From Allopontixanthobacter confluentis (GTDB lineage: Bacteria; Pseudomonadota; Alphaproteobacteria; Sphingomonadales; Sphingomonadaceae), in contig NZ_WTYU01000001.1 in NCBI RefSeq assembly GCF_009827615.1, positions 1 to 64,000 on the forward strand: a DNA stretch of 64,000 bases. Direction: 5' to 3'. The notes under the pieces are model-generated. The model did not search any database. It worked only from the letters and a program-made list of their open reading frames with translations, and was not told the DNA's origin. Shown here piece by piece: positions 9,045 to 18,901 of the stretch. A program made the position numbers and the translations under genes. Numbering within the stretch: the first letter of the stretch is position 1; every line of letters starts with the position of its first letter.

Positions 9045-10355
9045 ATGTCCCCTATACTCACAAGCCTCATCGGTATTGTCGCCATTCTGCTGCTGGCGTT
9101 TCTGCTTTCTACCGGAAAGCGGCGCATCCGCCTGCGGATTGTCGGGGCTGCTTTCGCCTTGCAAGTGCTGATGGCGTTTCTGGTCCTCAGCACCCCATGG
9201 GGCCGGGCCACCATCCGTGCCATGTCCGAAGGGGTGGCGGCGCTCCTGTCCTATGCCAATGCGGGCACGTCCTTTCTGTTCGGGGCGGATAACCCGCTGG
9301 CCAACACGTTTGCCCTGGGCGCGCTGCCGGTCATCGTGTTCTTCGCTGCGCTGGTGTCCATCCTCTATCATCTGGGCATCATGCAGCGGGTCGTGCGCTG
9401 GGTTGGCGGGGCGATTGGCTGGGTCACCGGCATCAGCAAGGTGGAATCGCTGGGCGCGGCGGCCAATATCTTCGTCGGCCAGTCCGAAAGCCCGCTGGTG
9501 GTGCGCCCCTATCTGGCCGCACTGACCCCATCCCGGCTGTTCACCCTGATGACCGTGGGCATGGCCGGCGTGGCAGGCACCATTCTGGCAGCCTATGCCG
9601 GGCTGCTGGGGCCGGAATATCTGCCGTTTCTTCTGGCTGCGGCCTTCATGTCTGCGCCGGGCGGCATTCTGATGGCCAAGATCATCATGCCTGATGATGA
9701 AGGGCAGGCCCTGCCGGAAGGCGATATTGCCCTGCCTACTGCGCGGATCAGTTCCGAAGGACCAGCAGCCCTGACCGAAGGCGGCAGGGCGCATGAAGTG
9801 GAAGTGGCCGAAACATTCGAGGAAGGCCAGAAGCCTGCCAATGTCATCGAAGCGGCAGCACAGGGCGCGCAAACTGGCGTCAAGCTGGCGGTTGCGGTGG
9901 GCGCGATGGTTCTGGCATTTGTCGCGCTGGTGGCCATGGCCAATGGCTTCCTTGGTGCAGCCGGCGGATTGTTCGGATTTCCTGACCTGTCGTTCCAGCA
10001 AGTGCTGGGCTGGGTGTTTGCACCCTTCATGTTCCTGATCGGCGTGCCATGGGAAGAAGCAGGCGTGGCCGGCGGATTGTTCGGCACCAAGGTGGTGCTG
10101 AACGAATTTGTCGCCTTTATCGAACTGGGGCAACTCTCGTCCGACATCCTGAGTGAACGCAGCCGCGCCATCGTCACATTTGCCCTGTGCGGCTTTGCCA
10201 ATTTCAGCTCCATCGCCATTCAGATGGCGGTTACCGGCGGCCTTGCCCCCAACCAGCGGCCGGTCATCGCCCGGCTGGGGATGCGGGCCCTTGCGGCAGG
10301 TTCACTTGCCAATCTGATGAGCGCCGCGCTAGCTGGCCTCTTCCTTCCTTACTGA
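9045..10355 (+). CDS. Concentrative nucleoside transporter (NupC/CNT family)
   Basis: A 436-residue inner-membrane nucleoside:cation symporter. Family hallmarks are visible in order: an N-terminal helix with STGKRRIRLR, the FGxxNPLANTFALGALPVIVFF region, KVESLGAAANIFVGQSE (a substrate-site motif), a gate region GVPWEEAGVAGG, TKVVLNEFVAF, and CGFANFSSIAIQ near the end. These parallel E. coli NupC along the whole length. The ATG at 9045 gives the usual N-terminus; the ribosome site is weak. A 2-oxoglutarate oxygenase gene follows after 8 bp, so both are probably one transcript for nucleoside or nucleobase use. Confidence 0.92.
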   Translation: MSPILTSLIGIVAILLLAFLLSTGKRRIRLRIVGAAFALQVLMAFLVLSTPWGRATIRAMSEGVAALLSYANAGTSFLFGADNPLANTFALGALPVIVFFAALVSILYHLGIMQRVVRWVGGAIGWVTGISKVESLGAAANIFVGQSESPLVVRPYLAALTPSRLFTLMTVGMAGVAGTILAAYAGLLGPEYLPFLLAAAFMSAPGGILMAKIIMPDDEGQALPEGDIALPTARISSEGPAALTEGGRAHEVEVAETFEEGQKPANVIEAAAQGAQTGVKLAVAVGAMVLAFVALVAMANGFLGAAGGLFGFPDLSFQQVLGWVFAPFMFLIGVPWEEAGVAGGLFGTKVVLNEFVAFIELGQLSSDILSERSRAIVTFALCGFANFSSIAIQMAVTGGLAPNQRPVIARLGMRALAAGSLANLMSAALAGLFLPY

Positions 10356-10363
10356 GATACCGC

Positions 10364-11293
10364 ATGACCGATATTGCTTCTGTTTCCCTGTCCCGGCCAC
10401 TGGCAGATGTGGCGGACGAACTTGGCCGCAGCTTTTCCGAATTCGGCTTTGCCATCGTGCGCGATCACGGCATTCCGGCGGAGCTGATTGCCCGCGCCGA
10501 AGAGATGTCGAAAGCGTTCTTCGCTTTGCCCGACCAGGTGAAGCGCGCCTACAAGATTGACGGCGGCAGCGGCGCGCGCGGCTATACTCCCTTTGGTACG
10601 GAAAAGGCCAAGGATGCCCAGGTTCATGATCTGAAGGAATTCTGGCACGTGGGCCGCGACCTGCCCAAGGGGCACCCCTTGTCCGAATTCATGGCCCCCA
10701 ACATCTGGCCAGCAGAAGTGGCGGGCTTCAAGGAAACCTTCGAAGCGCTCTATGCCGCTTTCGAAACGGCGGGCGATACCATCCTGCGCGCCATCGCGCT
10801 GCATCTGGGGCTGGCGGAAGATTTCTTCGTGCCAACGGTAGAGGACGGAAATTCCGTCATGCGGCTGCTGCATTATCCGCCGCTGGAAACAGCCGATGCA
10901 GAAGGCGCGATCCGCGCTGCCGCGCATGGCGATATCAACACCATCACCCTGCTATTGGGGGCAGAAGAAGCCGGGCTGGAACTGCTGACCAGGCAGGGCG
11001 AATGGCTGCCAGTCTCGCCGCCCGAAGGCGCGCTGGCGGTCAATATCGGCGATATGCTGGACCGGCTGACCAATGGCAAACTGCGGTCCACCACGCACCG
11101 CGTTGTCAATCCGATGGGCGAGGCGGCCCATCGTTCGCGCTATTCGATGCCGTTTTTCCTGCATTTCCGGCCCGACTATATCATCGAGACATTGCCGGGC
11201 TGCATCGACAGCGAATCGGGTGCATCTGCGCCAGCCCCAATTTCGAGCCATGATTTCCTGATGCAGCGTTTGCGCGAGATAAATCTGGCTTGA
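10364..11293 (+). CDS. 2-oxoglutarate/Fe(II)-dependent oxygenase (isopenicillin N synthase family)
   Basis: A 309-residue non-heme iron oxygenase. The N-terminal DIOX_N region (residues 10-110) includes FGFAIVRDHGIP. The double-stranded beta-helix core contains the iron ligands H188 and D190 in HGD and H245 in TTHR, plus the 2-oxoglutarate-binding pair R259/S261 in RYS. It starts 8 bp after the nucleoside transporter. Members of this family oxidise very different small molecules; the neighbour makes a nucleoside, nucleobase or derived substrate attractive, but this is inference. Confidence 0.88.
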   Translation: MTDIASVSLSRPLADVADELGRSFSEFGFAIVRDHGIPAELIARAEEMSKAFFALPDQVKRAYKIDGGSGARGYTPFGTEKAKDAQVHDLKEFWHVGRDLPKGHPLSEFMAPNIWPAEVAGFKETFEALYAAFETAGDTILRAIALHLGLAEDFFVPTVEDGNSVMRLLHYPPLETADAEGAIRAAAHGDINTITLLLGAEEAGLELLTRQGEWLPVSPPEGALAVNIGDMLDRLTNGKLRSTTHRVVNPMGEAAHRSRYSMPFFLHFRPDYIIETLPGCIDSESGASAPAPISSHDFLMQRLREINLA

Positions 11294-11429
11294 TCAGCGC
11301 CAAATAACGCTCCGTTTTTGCATCAAAGAATAATGTCGCACGATGTTGCATTGCAGCAACACGCCTCAACCCCGCAGAATTCCGTCATTTTTCGGCTGGT
11401 TTTAAACGGGCTCGCCAGATTGGCGGGGA

Positions 11430-11457
11430 TTGTCACCGTCCGGTAACAAAAGATACT
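11430..11457 (+). promoter_or_regulatory. Candidate sigma70-type promoter of the Oar-like receptor gene
   Basis: TTGTCA (11430-11435) and GATACT (11452-11457) are spaced by 16 bp and lie about 80 bp before the receptor start. The surrounding 11294-11539 gap holds no small gene that I can see. Confidence 0.35.
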
Positions 11458-11539
11458 TTTTAGCGTCGTCCATCCCCCTTATCGGGGCCAAGTCATTCCT
11501 CGTCATTTTTACGCGAACGTCACGCAAGGGACTGCTCAA

Positions 11540-14500
11540 ATGAAACTTAAATATCTTCTGGCTGCCAGTGTTGTCAGCCTTTCCGCAGCGGCAGTGATGC
11601 CAGCGCCTGTCATGGCGCAGCAGATCACTTCGGGCATTGAAGGCACCGTTTCTGCCGCAGACGGCGCGCCGCTTGCCGGCGCCGTGGTTGTCATCACCGA
11701 CACCCGCACCGGCCAGTCGCGCACGCTGACCACCGGTTCGGACGGCCAGTTCCGCGTCGACAGCCTCGTCACCGGCGGACCTTACGAAGTGACGGCAACG
11801 ACCGCTGGTTTCGAAGGCCAGACAGTCGAAAACATCTACATCAACCTGCAGGGCAATTCGCAGCTGACTTTCCAGCTGGCCGCAACCGCTGGCAGCGAAG
11901 ATAATGTCATCGTCGTCTCGGGCGCCCGGGTGCAGCTGTCGCAGCGCGCCATCGGTCCCGGCCAGTCCTTCGGCACCGACACCATCGAAGCCTTCCCTTC
12001 GATCAGCCGCGATGTTCGCGACATCATCCGTATCGACCCACGCGTCAGCCTTGACCGTTCGGACGAAGTTGACCGCGTTTCCTGCCTTGGCGGTAATGAC
12101 CGCACCAACGCATTTACTGTTGACGGTATTGCCCAGTCCGACCTGTTCGGCCTCAATGGCACGCCTTTTGCCAGCCGCAACTCGCTGCCGCTTCCTTATG
12201 ATGCCGTGCGCGAAACCTCAGTCGAATTCGCACCGTTCGATGTGCAATATGGCCAGTTCACCGGCTGCGCGATCAACGTTGTCACCAAGTCGGGCGGCAA
12301 TGATTTCCACGGTTCGGCATTCTTCACCTATGCCAGCGACAGCCTGCAGGGCGACACCGCTGGCGGCGTCGATTTCTCCGGCCAGCCCTACAAGGAAAAG
12401 CGCTGGGGCGCGACACTGAGCGGCCCGATCATCAAGGATCGCCTGTTCTTCTTCGCAGCGTATGAAGAAACCGATCTGGCTGACAGCCAGGAAGAAGGCC
12501 CGGCTGGCGAAGGCTACCCGGTCGAGCTCGACTTTGTCACGACCGACCAGTTCAACCAGTATTCGCAGATCCTGAGCGATGTCTACGGTTTCGAAGCTGG
12601 CGGGCTTGCCCGCAGCCTGCCAGAAAGCAGTGTACGCTATTTTGGCCGTCTTGATGCCTACATCAACGAAGATCACCGGTTGGAAGCCACGTATCAGCGG
12701 CTTGAGGAAACCAATGTTGAACCGGACGATTTCTCGCGTTCGAACAACATCTTCACCGGTTTCAACGCATTTGAAGATGAAGGCACTGTCAGCGATTATT
12801 ACTCGCTGCGTCTTTATTCCGACTGGTCGGACGTGTTCTCCACCGAAATCCGCGCATCGCGCGCGGACGTGCGGGACGTTCAAGGCCCGGTTGGCGGCGG
12901 CGAAGCGCAGTCGGGTAATCCCATTCCGCGCATTATCGTCGGCGTTTCCAACAATGGCGAAAACGGCTCCATCGTCAGCGGCCCCGGCTTCTCGCGCGGT
13001 GCCAATGACCTGAAAACCACGGTTTCCCAGTTGAAGGCGCTTGGCCGCCTGAATGCTGGCAACCACACCATCACCATCGGCGGTGAATATAACCAGCTGA
13101 AGGTCTTCAACCTGTTCGCCCAGAACGCGACTGGTACGCTGACTTTCAACAATCTGGCCGATTTCGCCAATGGCCTCCTGTCAGCCGGCACCAACACCTT
13201 CCCCAGCGGCGATGCCATCGTGGCTGGCCAGGCGGCGGGTGCCTATGGCAACTTCACGGCAACCGGTGACATCAATGATGCTGCTGCACGTTGGAAGCGC
13301 ACAACCTGGACTGCCTATGCGCAGGACGCATGGCAGGTTAACGATCAGCTGAACGTCATTGCCGGTATCCGTGCTGAATGGCTGTCGGGCGATGCGCCAA
13401 CCGCCAACCCTGCGTTCTTCAACCGCTACGGCTTCACCAACGCCAACAGCTTCGGCAAGATTGACCCTGTCTTCCTGCCTCGCCTTGGCTTCACCTATGA
13501 AGTCGATAACACCGGCTTCTTCAGCAATACGCAGATAAAGGGCGGTGTCGGCCGCTTCACCGGCGGCGATCCGGCTGTGTATTTCTCCAACGCTTTCTCC
13601 AACAACGGCTTCTCGACCGGCTTTGGCCAGACGGGCAATTCCGCTTGCGGGCCAGCTGGAACCAAGCTCGACGTTACGCCAAACGGCACTTTCACTGGCA
13701 TTCCGCAGTGCATCGTGACAGCGGGCGGCATTCAGTCGGGCCGTGGTCTGGCTGATACGCAGTCGACCAACCCCAACTTCGAAATGCCAACCGTGTGGCG
13801 TGCCAACCTCGGGCTGTCGACCATGTTCGGCACCGAAACCGGCTTCTTCAGCGACTGGCGCATGAATGTCGATTTCATCTACAGCAAGTTCTTCAATCCG
13901 GTGGACTTCGTTGACCTTTCGCAGGTTGTGAACCCGGCGCTGGGCCTCGGCGGTTACACGGTTGATGGTCGCCCCATCTACCGCGCGATCGACCCGTCGG
14001 TGACTGGCTGTAATGCAGTTCTGCAGAACCAGGGTGGCTTGCCGCCAACCTACACCGGCGTAACCTCGGCTTGCTTCAACACCAGCCGTGACGATGAAAT
14101 CCAGCTGACCAACGGCAAGAACTTCGAAAGCAAGATTGCTTCGGTGATCCTGTCCAAGAACTGGAACCGCGGCTTCATCACCGATGGCGGTAACATCAAC
14201 TTCAACCTTGGCTATGCCTATACCGATGCCGAGAACAACCGTTACTCCAGCAGCTCGACTGCGACTTCCAGCTTCGACATCGTCGCAGCAGCGGATCGCC
14301 AGAATGTTGATGTGGCAACGGCTGAGTTCCAGACGAAGCACAACTTCACGCTGGGCCTCAACGTTCGTGAGCAGTTCTTCAACGATTACGATACCAGCTT
14401 CGGCTTCATCTTCGTTGCCCGTTCGGGTCGTCCATACAGCGTTGTATGGGACAATGGCCCGTCGAGCGTGTTGAACGACAGCGCGAGCGGCGACTTCAAC

Positions 14501-14953
14501 TCGTTGCTTTACGTCCCAACCGGCATCACCGATCCGAATGTCTCGCCTTCCAGCAATCAGGCCGCACTGGCTGATCTGGATGCGTTCATTTCGAGCAAGT
14601 CCTGCATCAACAAGTATCGTGGGTCCACCCTGCCGCGTAACAGTTGCACCAATCCGTGGTTCTATGATCTTGATCTGCGCTTCAGCCAGGAACTGCCTGG
14701 TCCCGCCAGCGTGTTCGGGGTCACCGACGACAAGCTGAAGCTGTTTGTGGATTTCGACAACTTCCTGAACCTGATCGACAGCGGTTCGAACGTGTTCAAG
14801 CGGTATCGTTATTCGGAAGCCGCAGCGCGGGTTGACGGCATCGATTCAGCCGGTCGCTACATCTACTCACGCGCGCTCGATTATGGTGCGCCAGTGGTGC
14901 AGTCGAGCTCCTCGCTGTGGAAGATCCAGCTGGGTGTAAGCTACGAATTCTAA
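11540..14953 (+). CDS. TonB-dependent receptor, Oar-like, with carboxypeptidase-regulatory-like N-terminal domain
   Basis: A 1137-residue outer-membrane protein. Residues 1-27 are a signal peptide ending VMA. Residues 30-115 are a CarboxypepD_reg-like fold (GIEGTVSAADGAPLAGAVVV, TDTRTGQ, TTAGFEGQ). The plug domain follows, with the Oar-type segment SCLGGNDRTNAFTVDGIAQS, and then a long 22-strand barrel that ends in phenylalanine (VSYEF), as outer-membrane barrels do. Oar-like receptors differ from siderophore receptors and are used for larger cargo such as peptides, glycans or secreted proteins; the cargo here is unknown. An AAGGGA site precedes the ATG. Base composition is slightly different from neighbours, with many C-ending codons, as expected of a highly expressed gene. 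Confidence 0.92.
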   Translation: MKLKYLLAASVVSLSAAAVMPAPVMAQQITSGIEGTVSAADGAPLAGAVVVITDTRTGQSRTLTTGSDGQFRVDSLVTGGPYEVTATTAGFEGQTVENIYINLQGNSQLTFQLAATAGSEDNVIVVSGARVQLSQRAIGPGQSFGTDTIEAFPSISRDVRDIIRIDPRVSLDRSDEVDRVSCLGGNDRTNAFTVDGIAQSDLFGLNGTPFASRNSLPLPYDAVRETSVEFAPFDVQYGQFTGCAINVVTKSGGNDFHGSAFFTYASDSLQGDTAGGVDFSGQPYKEKRWGATLSGPIIKDRLFFFAAYEETDLADSQEEGPAGEGYPVELDFVTTDQFNQYSQILSDVYGFEAGGLARSLPESSVRYFGRLDAYINEDHRLEATYQRLEETNVEPDDFSRSNNIFTGFNAFEDEGTVSDYYSLRLYSDWSDVFSTEIRASRADVRDVQGPVGGGEAQSGNPIPRIIVGVSNNGENGSIVSGPGFSRGANDLKTTVSQLKALGRLNAGNHTITIGGEYNQLKVFNLFAQNATGTLTFNNLADFANGLLSAGTNTFPSGDAIVAGQAAGAYGNFTATGDINDAAARWKRTTWTAYAQDAWQVNDQLNVIAGIRAEWLSGDAPTANPAFFNRYGFTNANSFGKIDPVFLPRLGFTYEVDNTGFFSNTQIKGGVGRFTGGDPAVYFSNAFSNNGFSTGFGQTGNSACGPAGTKLDVTPNGTFTGIPQCIVTAGGIQSGRGLADTQSTNPNFEMPTVWRANLGLSTMFGTETGFFSDWRMNVDFIYSKFFNPVDFVDLSQVVNPALGLGGYTVDGRPIYRAIDPSVTGCNAVLQNQGGLPPTYTGVTSACFNTSRDDEIQLTNGKNFESKIASVILSKNWNRGFITDGGNINFNLGYAYTDAENNRYSSSSTATSSFDIVAAADRQNVDVATAEFQTKHNFTLGLNVREQFFNDYDTSFGFIFVARSGRPYSVVWDNGPSSVLNDSASGDFNSLLYVPTGITDPNVSPSSNQAALADLDAFISSKSCINKYRGSTLPRNSCTNPWFYDLDLRFSQELPGPASVFGVTDDKLKLFVDFDNFLNLIDSGSNVFKRYRYSEAAARVDGIDSAGRYIYSRALDYGAPVVQSSSSLWKIQLGVSYEF

Positions 14954-14980
14954 TCGCTTCGATTAGTCGTAAAAATACAG

Positions 14981-15006
14981 ACGGCGGCACCTGTGGGTGC
15001 CGCCGT
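14981..15006. terminator. Rho-independent terminator, probably bidirectional
   Basis: An 11-bp perfect stem ACGGCGGCACC / GGTGCCGCCGT with a TGTG loop lies between the stops of two convergent genes. On the minus strand it is followed by ctgtattttt, a fair T-run serving the hybrid kinase; on the plus strand the run is poor (ttgc). Confidence 0.75.
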
Positions 15007-15085
15007 TTGCATGTCCGCCATTCTCGTTATCGCCAGGCTCGGTCGGCTTGGCTCGTTCTGGCCTGGCTCGTTCTTTCTGGGCCGT

Positions 15086-17956
15086 TCAGGCAGCGCGCAG
15101 CAATTCTTCCGCCAGCCGTTCGCGATCTTCGCTTGCGCCTTGTGCCTTGAGCGCCCGCTCGAATGCGAGAGCCTTGCTGCCAAGGTTTTCTTCGCCGAAC
15201 ATTCCCGCAGTTCCGGCCAGCTTGTGGACGATGCGGGCCAGCTCTTCCGCGTCTGTCCCTTCCAGCAAGTTCTGGCGCAGGGCATGGGAAACGGCATCCA
15301 GCGCTTCCTTGCGGCGGGCCTGCCATTTGGCCAGCAAGGCAGGGGAATGCTGCATGGTGCCTGCCGGTTGCGACCGGGCAGCAGGGGCTAATGGCGCGGG
15401 CGCTGTGTCTTCTTGCTGCGGCAGCCAGCGGCGCAATGTCTGCATCAGATCATCCAGCACCAGCGGTTTTGACAGATGGGCCTGCATGCCGGCATCGATC
15501 ACGGCGCGCTTGTCTTCATCATAGACATTGGCCGTCAGCGCCACGATCGGCAGTTCGCTTGCGCTGATGCCGGCGCTGCGGATGGCCCTTGTCGCAGCAT
15601 AACCATCACACAGCGGCATCTGTATATCCATCAGCACCAGATCAAACGGTTTGCCCTGCGCGCGCGCGGCCTTGATGGCGGCGAATGCCACTTCGCCGTT
15701 TTCCGCAGTTTCAACCTGCTGGCCGCACCGTTCAAGCATGGTGGTCACCAGAATGCGGTTGATGTCGTGATCCTCGGCCAGCAAAATGCGGGCAGACCGG
15801 CGCAGGCGCTTGTCCTCGGGCCGTGCCGGTGTGGCAGTCGGGATAGCCGCTTCCTTTGATGGCAGGCGCAGGGGCAATTCGAGCATAAAGCACGATCCGC
15901 TGCCCTCGACACTGCTGACCGACAGCGATCCGCCCAGCAATTGCGCCATCTGGCGGCTGATCGTCAGGCCCAGACCCGTGCCGCCATATTTGCGCGATGT
16001 GGCATTATCCGCCTGTTCAAACGGGTTGAAAATGCTGTCCACCCGGTTGCTGGGAATGCCGATGCCGGTGTCTTCCACCCCGATCAGCATATTCTGCCCG
16101 GACACTGCGGCGCGCAGCGTGATGGTCCCAGCGTCGGTGAACTTCACCGCATTACCAATCAGATTGAGCACAATCTGGCGCAGGCGCAGGCCATCTGACA
16201 CGATCGCCTGAGGCAGGGCAGGATCAAGGTCCAGCTTGATTTGCAGGCCTTTCTGAATGGCATTGGCGGAATGCAACATGGCGCATGATTGCAGCAGGTG
16301 CGCCAGCGGGACATATTCCTGCGTCACTTGCGTCTGGCCTGCTTCGACTTTGGACAAATCCAGAATATCGTTCAGCAACCGCATCATGCTCTTGCCGGAT
16401 TCGTCGATCAACTGGGCATGGTGGCGCTGGCGTGGAGTGAGATCGGACGCCAGAAGAAGTTCGGTAAAGCCCAGGACCCCGTTCATGGGCGTGCGTATTT
16501 CATGGCTCATATTGGCCAGGAACTGCGATTTGGCAGTGGCCGCATTTTCCGCATGCTTGCGCGCACGGACCAGATTACGCTCCAGCTCGACCCGCACGGT
16601 AACATTGCGGCAGGACACGAATATGGCATGTTCGTCATCTGCGTCTTCGGGGTCGATGCTGCTGCGCACGCAGTCCGCCTCAATATAGACAGCCTCGCCT
16701 TTTTCGTCATCCAGCAGGCGGCGGTAAGTAAACCGTTCCTTGGTGGTTTCGCCCGACAAAAGCCGGCGCTGGATCTCGGTAATCTCGGCTTGTGCATCAG
16801 GATGGACCTGGGCATTTGCCCGGTTGCCGACAAAATGTTCCTGCGGAAGGTTGAGGACGGATTTGACCGACGGCGAGGCGTAAGTGCACACGCCGTTCAT
16901 GTCATATTGCAGCACGGCATCGCTGACATTCTTGGCCAGCATCCTGAACTGCTGTTTACGCATCCGCAATTGCCGCATGGTCCGGTATTGATGGGCAACT
17001 GCCGCTGCCACCGGCAGGCTCATGACAAAGCCGCTCACCAGAAAGACCTGCAGGATTATCAGCTGTTCGTTGATCGGCCCGCTGACCAGATTTATCGGGC
17101 CATGCCCTGCGGCAGTCATCGCGCTGGCAGTGATTGCCACCTGCGCCAGCGCCAGCGCCGTGCCAAAGCTGCCCAGCCTGAACGCATGCAGCACCAGCAC
17201 TGGCGCGGTCAGGAACAGGATGGGATATTCGCTTTGCCAGAAAATCGCCAGAGTGGCGAAAAAGCCGCCTCCCATGATGGCCAGCCATTCCAGTCGGTGC
17301 CGCCTGACAACAGGGTAATGCCCTCTTAATGTGCCGATAATAACCAGCAGCGGCGGCGCAATCAGCATGATGCCCATGGCATCAGCCACATACCAGCCGG
17401 CAAACGCTTCCCAGCTGCCATTGCCGCTTGCCAGCAAGGCCGCAGTGGCCATGGCGGCAGAACCCAGCGGCGCGATGATGGCCGCCAAAAACACAAAGCG
17501 GGCAAGGTCCACCACCCGTTCCATATCTGGCGGGACGCGGCTCATCTTGCGCAGCAAAACCAGCGCGACGCCAATTTCCAGGACATTGGCCAAAGAAACA
17601 GCGCCCGACATGAACAGCGATGATCCGGCCAGTATGTTGCCGGCAAAACTGCCCGCAAACAGGGCGGGATAGATAAACTTTTCGGATCTTGACCTGAAAT
17701 GCACCATCAGGCTGATGGCAATGGCGTTTGGCATCCACACTGCGGCAAAGCTGCCTTCACCCTTGGTCATGGCCAGCCCGCCATAGGCAAGCAGCGTGAA
17801 CCCGGCGAAAGCCGATAGCAGCAGAACGGCCAGCCGCCAGCCGGTAAGGCGCAGCAATTCCGCGTTCGGGAACTGGTCGGCACCCTGCCGCATTTTTTCC
17901 AAAGCAGATGCTGGCCTGTTGCCTGTTGCATCTGTAATTGTCAGATTGCCCCTCAT
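15086..17956 (-). CDS. MASE1-PAS hybrid sensor histidine kinase with receiver and Hpt domains
   Basis: A 956-residue membrane-bound hybrid kinase. Residues ~35-325 form a MASE1-type sensor with eight or more helices (AAVWMPNAIAI and NIL motifs). A PAS domain (~335-455) precedes the dimerisation domain with phospho-accepting H485 in NMSHEIRTPMNG. The ATPase domain shows N603-type NLIGNAVKF, EDTGIGIP and GTGLGL boxes. A receiver follows with D777 in VLMDIQMP, and the C-terminal Hpt domain has H911 in VHKLAGTAG. It therefore holds a full internal phosphorelay and probably passes phosphate to a separate response regulator that is not nearby. The ATG at 17956 follows an AAAGGGG site; a GTG one codon upstream is equally possible. 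Confidence 0.92.
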   Translation of the reverse strand: MRGNLTITDATGNRPASALEKMRQGADQFPNAELLRLTGWRLAVLLLSAFAGFTLLAYGGLAMTKGEGSFAAVWMPNAIAISLMVHFRSRSEKFIYPALFAGSFAGNILAGSSLFMSGAVSLANVLEIGVALVLLRKMSRVPPDMERVVDLARFVFLAAIIAPLGSAAMATAALLASGNGSWEAFAGWYVADAMGIMLIAPPLLVIIGTLRGHYPVVRRHRLEWLAIMGGGFFATLAIFWQSEYPILFLTAPVLVLHAFRLGSFGTALALAQVAITASAMTAAGHGPINLVSGPINEQLIILQVFLVSGFVMSLPVAAAVAHQYRTMRQLRMRKQQFRMLAKNVSDAVLQYDMNGVCTYASPSVKSVLNLPQEHFVGNRANAQVHPDAQAEITEIQRRLLSGETTKERFTYRRLLDDEKGEAVYIEADCVRSSIDPEDADDEHAIFVSCRNVTVRVELERNLVRARKHAENAATAKSQFLANMSHEIRTPMNGVLGFTELLLASDLTPRQRHHAQLIDESGKSMMRLLNDILDLSKVEAGQTQVTQEYVPLAHLLQSCAMLHSANAIQKGLQIKLDLDPALPQAIVSDGLRLRQIVLNLIGNAVKFTDAGTITLRAAVSGQNMLIGVEDTGIGIPSNRVDSIFNPFEQADNATSRKYGGTGLGLTISRQMAQLLGGSLSVSSVEGSGSCFMLELPLRLPSKEAAIPTATPARPEDKRLRRSARILLAEDHDINRILVTTMLERCGQQVETAENGEVAFAAIKAARAQGKPFDLVLMDIQMPLCDGYAATRAIRSAGISASELPIVALTANVYDEDKRAVIDAGMQAHLSKPLVLDDLMQTLRRWLPQQEDTAPAPLAPAARSQPAGTMQHSPALLAKWQARRKEALDAVSHALRQNLLEGTDAEELARIVHKLAGTAGMFGEENLGSKALAFERALKAQGASEDRERLAEELLRAA

Positions 17957-18045
17957 CACGGACCCCTTTCAGGAAAGTTATAGAGGGTTAACGGCCAGTT
18001 CGGGCGCGGCCACCGGGTCTTGTTTTTCAATTGCAGGCATATGGC

Positions 18046-18807
18046 ATGACGGCTGATACGAAATTTTCCACCACTTCCCGCAAGGTCAAACCGGCGACTT
18101 TGGTATTGATCGGGCTGCTGCACATTGCCGCCATCTATGGCCTGGCAAGGGCTTTTGCGCCCGATATGACCAGCAGTGTGGAACGGTCGGTCGTATCGGC
18201 CTTTACTGTCACCGTTTCGACGCCAGAAGAAGAAACCCCGCCGGAGCCGGAGCCGGAGCCAGCAGCCGATGAAGGGGCAGCAGGCGAACAGGGCAAGGAA
18301 GCTGTGCCCAAGCCTGTGACTGCGCCAACCCGCAAAATCGTGGTCAAGAAGGACAAGCCGGCACCCAAGGCTGCAGCAACCGGCACGGCCAATACTTCGG
18401 GCGCAAGGGACAGCGGCGAAGGCACCGGCGCTGCTGGCAGCGGGGCTGGGACCGGCAGCGGAGATGGCGGCAGCGGGCAGGGCAGTGGCGGGCAGGGTAA
18501 TGGCGGGCAGGGCGGCGGCGCGGTGAACAAGCCTGTGCATGTGTCAGGCGCGATCAACAATGCCCGCGATTATCCTGTGCCGGCAGGCGGCAGATCGGCC
18601 CGTCTGGGCACCGAAGTGATTGTCAAAGTCACGGTCGGTAAGGATGGCAGGGCATCCAATTGCAGCGTTTACAAAGCCAGCCCCGACGCCGAAGCAGACC
18701 GCATAACGTGCCGGCTGGTGGTGGAACGGCTGGGTTTCAAACCTGCCAAGGATGCCAGCGGCAACCCCGTGGCAGCGCCATTTTACTGGCGCCAGCGGTG
18801 GTTCTGA
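18046..18807 (+). CDS. tonB: Energy transducer TonB
   Basis: A 253-residue inner-membrane protein. One N-terminal helix (about residues 18-36) is followed by a Pro/Glu-rich stretch (PPEPEPEPAA), a Lys/Pro region, an unusually Gly/Ser-rich spacer (residues ~115-160) and a C-terminal TonB domain (TEVIVKVTVGKDGRASNC ... FYWRQRWF). It would couple proton motive force to the TonB receptors, two of which lie in this window, though no exbB/exbD is present here. The ATG at 18046 is preferred to an upstream in-frame TTG because a GCAGG site lies 7 nt before it. The gene is divergent from the MASE1 kinase gene. Confidence 0.85.
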   Translation: MTADTKFSTTSRKVKPATLVLIGLLHIAAIYGLARAFAPDMTSSVERSVVSAFTVTVSTPEEETPPEPEPEPAADEGAAGEQGKEAVPKPVTAPTRKIVVKKDKPAPKAAATGTANTSGARDSGEGTGAAGSGAGTGSGDGGSGQGSGGQGNGGQGGGAVNKPVHVSGAINNARDYPVPAGGRSARLGTEVIVKVTVGKDGRASNCSVYKASPDAEADRITCRLVVERLGFKPAKDASGNPVAAPFYWRQRWF

Positions 18808-18901
18808 GAAATGAATGGCAAGTGCTGCGGCAGGGTAAGAAGTTTGAAAACCATTTACCTTATGCGCCTGAACAGGCTGGCATTTACAAGCGGGAAATAA
18901 A

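Noticed and set aside
8886-10133. Minus-strand 415-codon frame
   Set aside because: Antisense to the nucleoside transporter; Gln/His/Arg-rich shadow.
13181-14341. Minus-strand 386-codon frame
   Set aside because: Shadow of the Oar-like receptor barrel.
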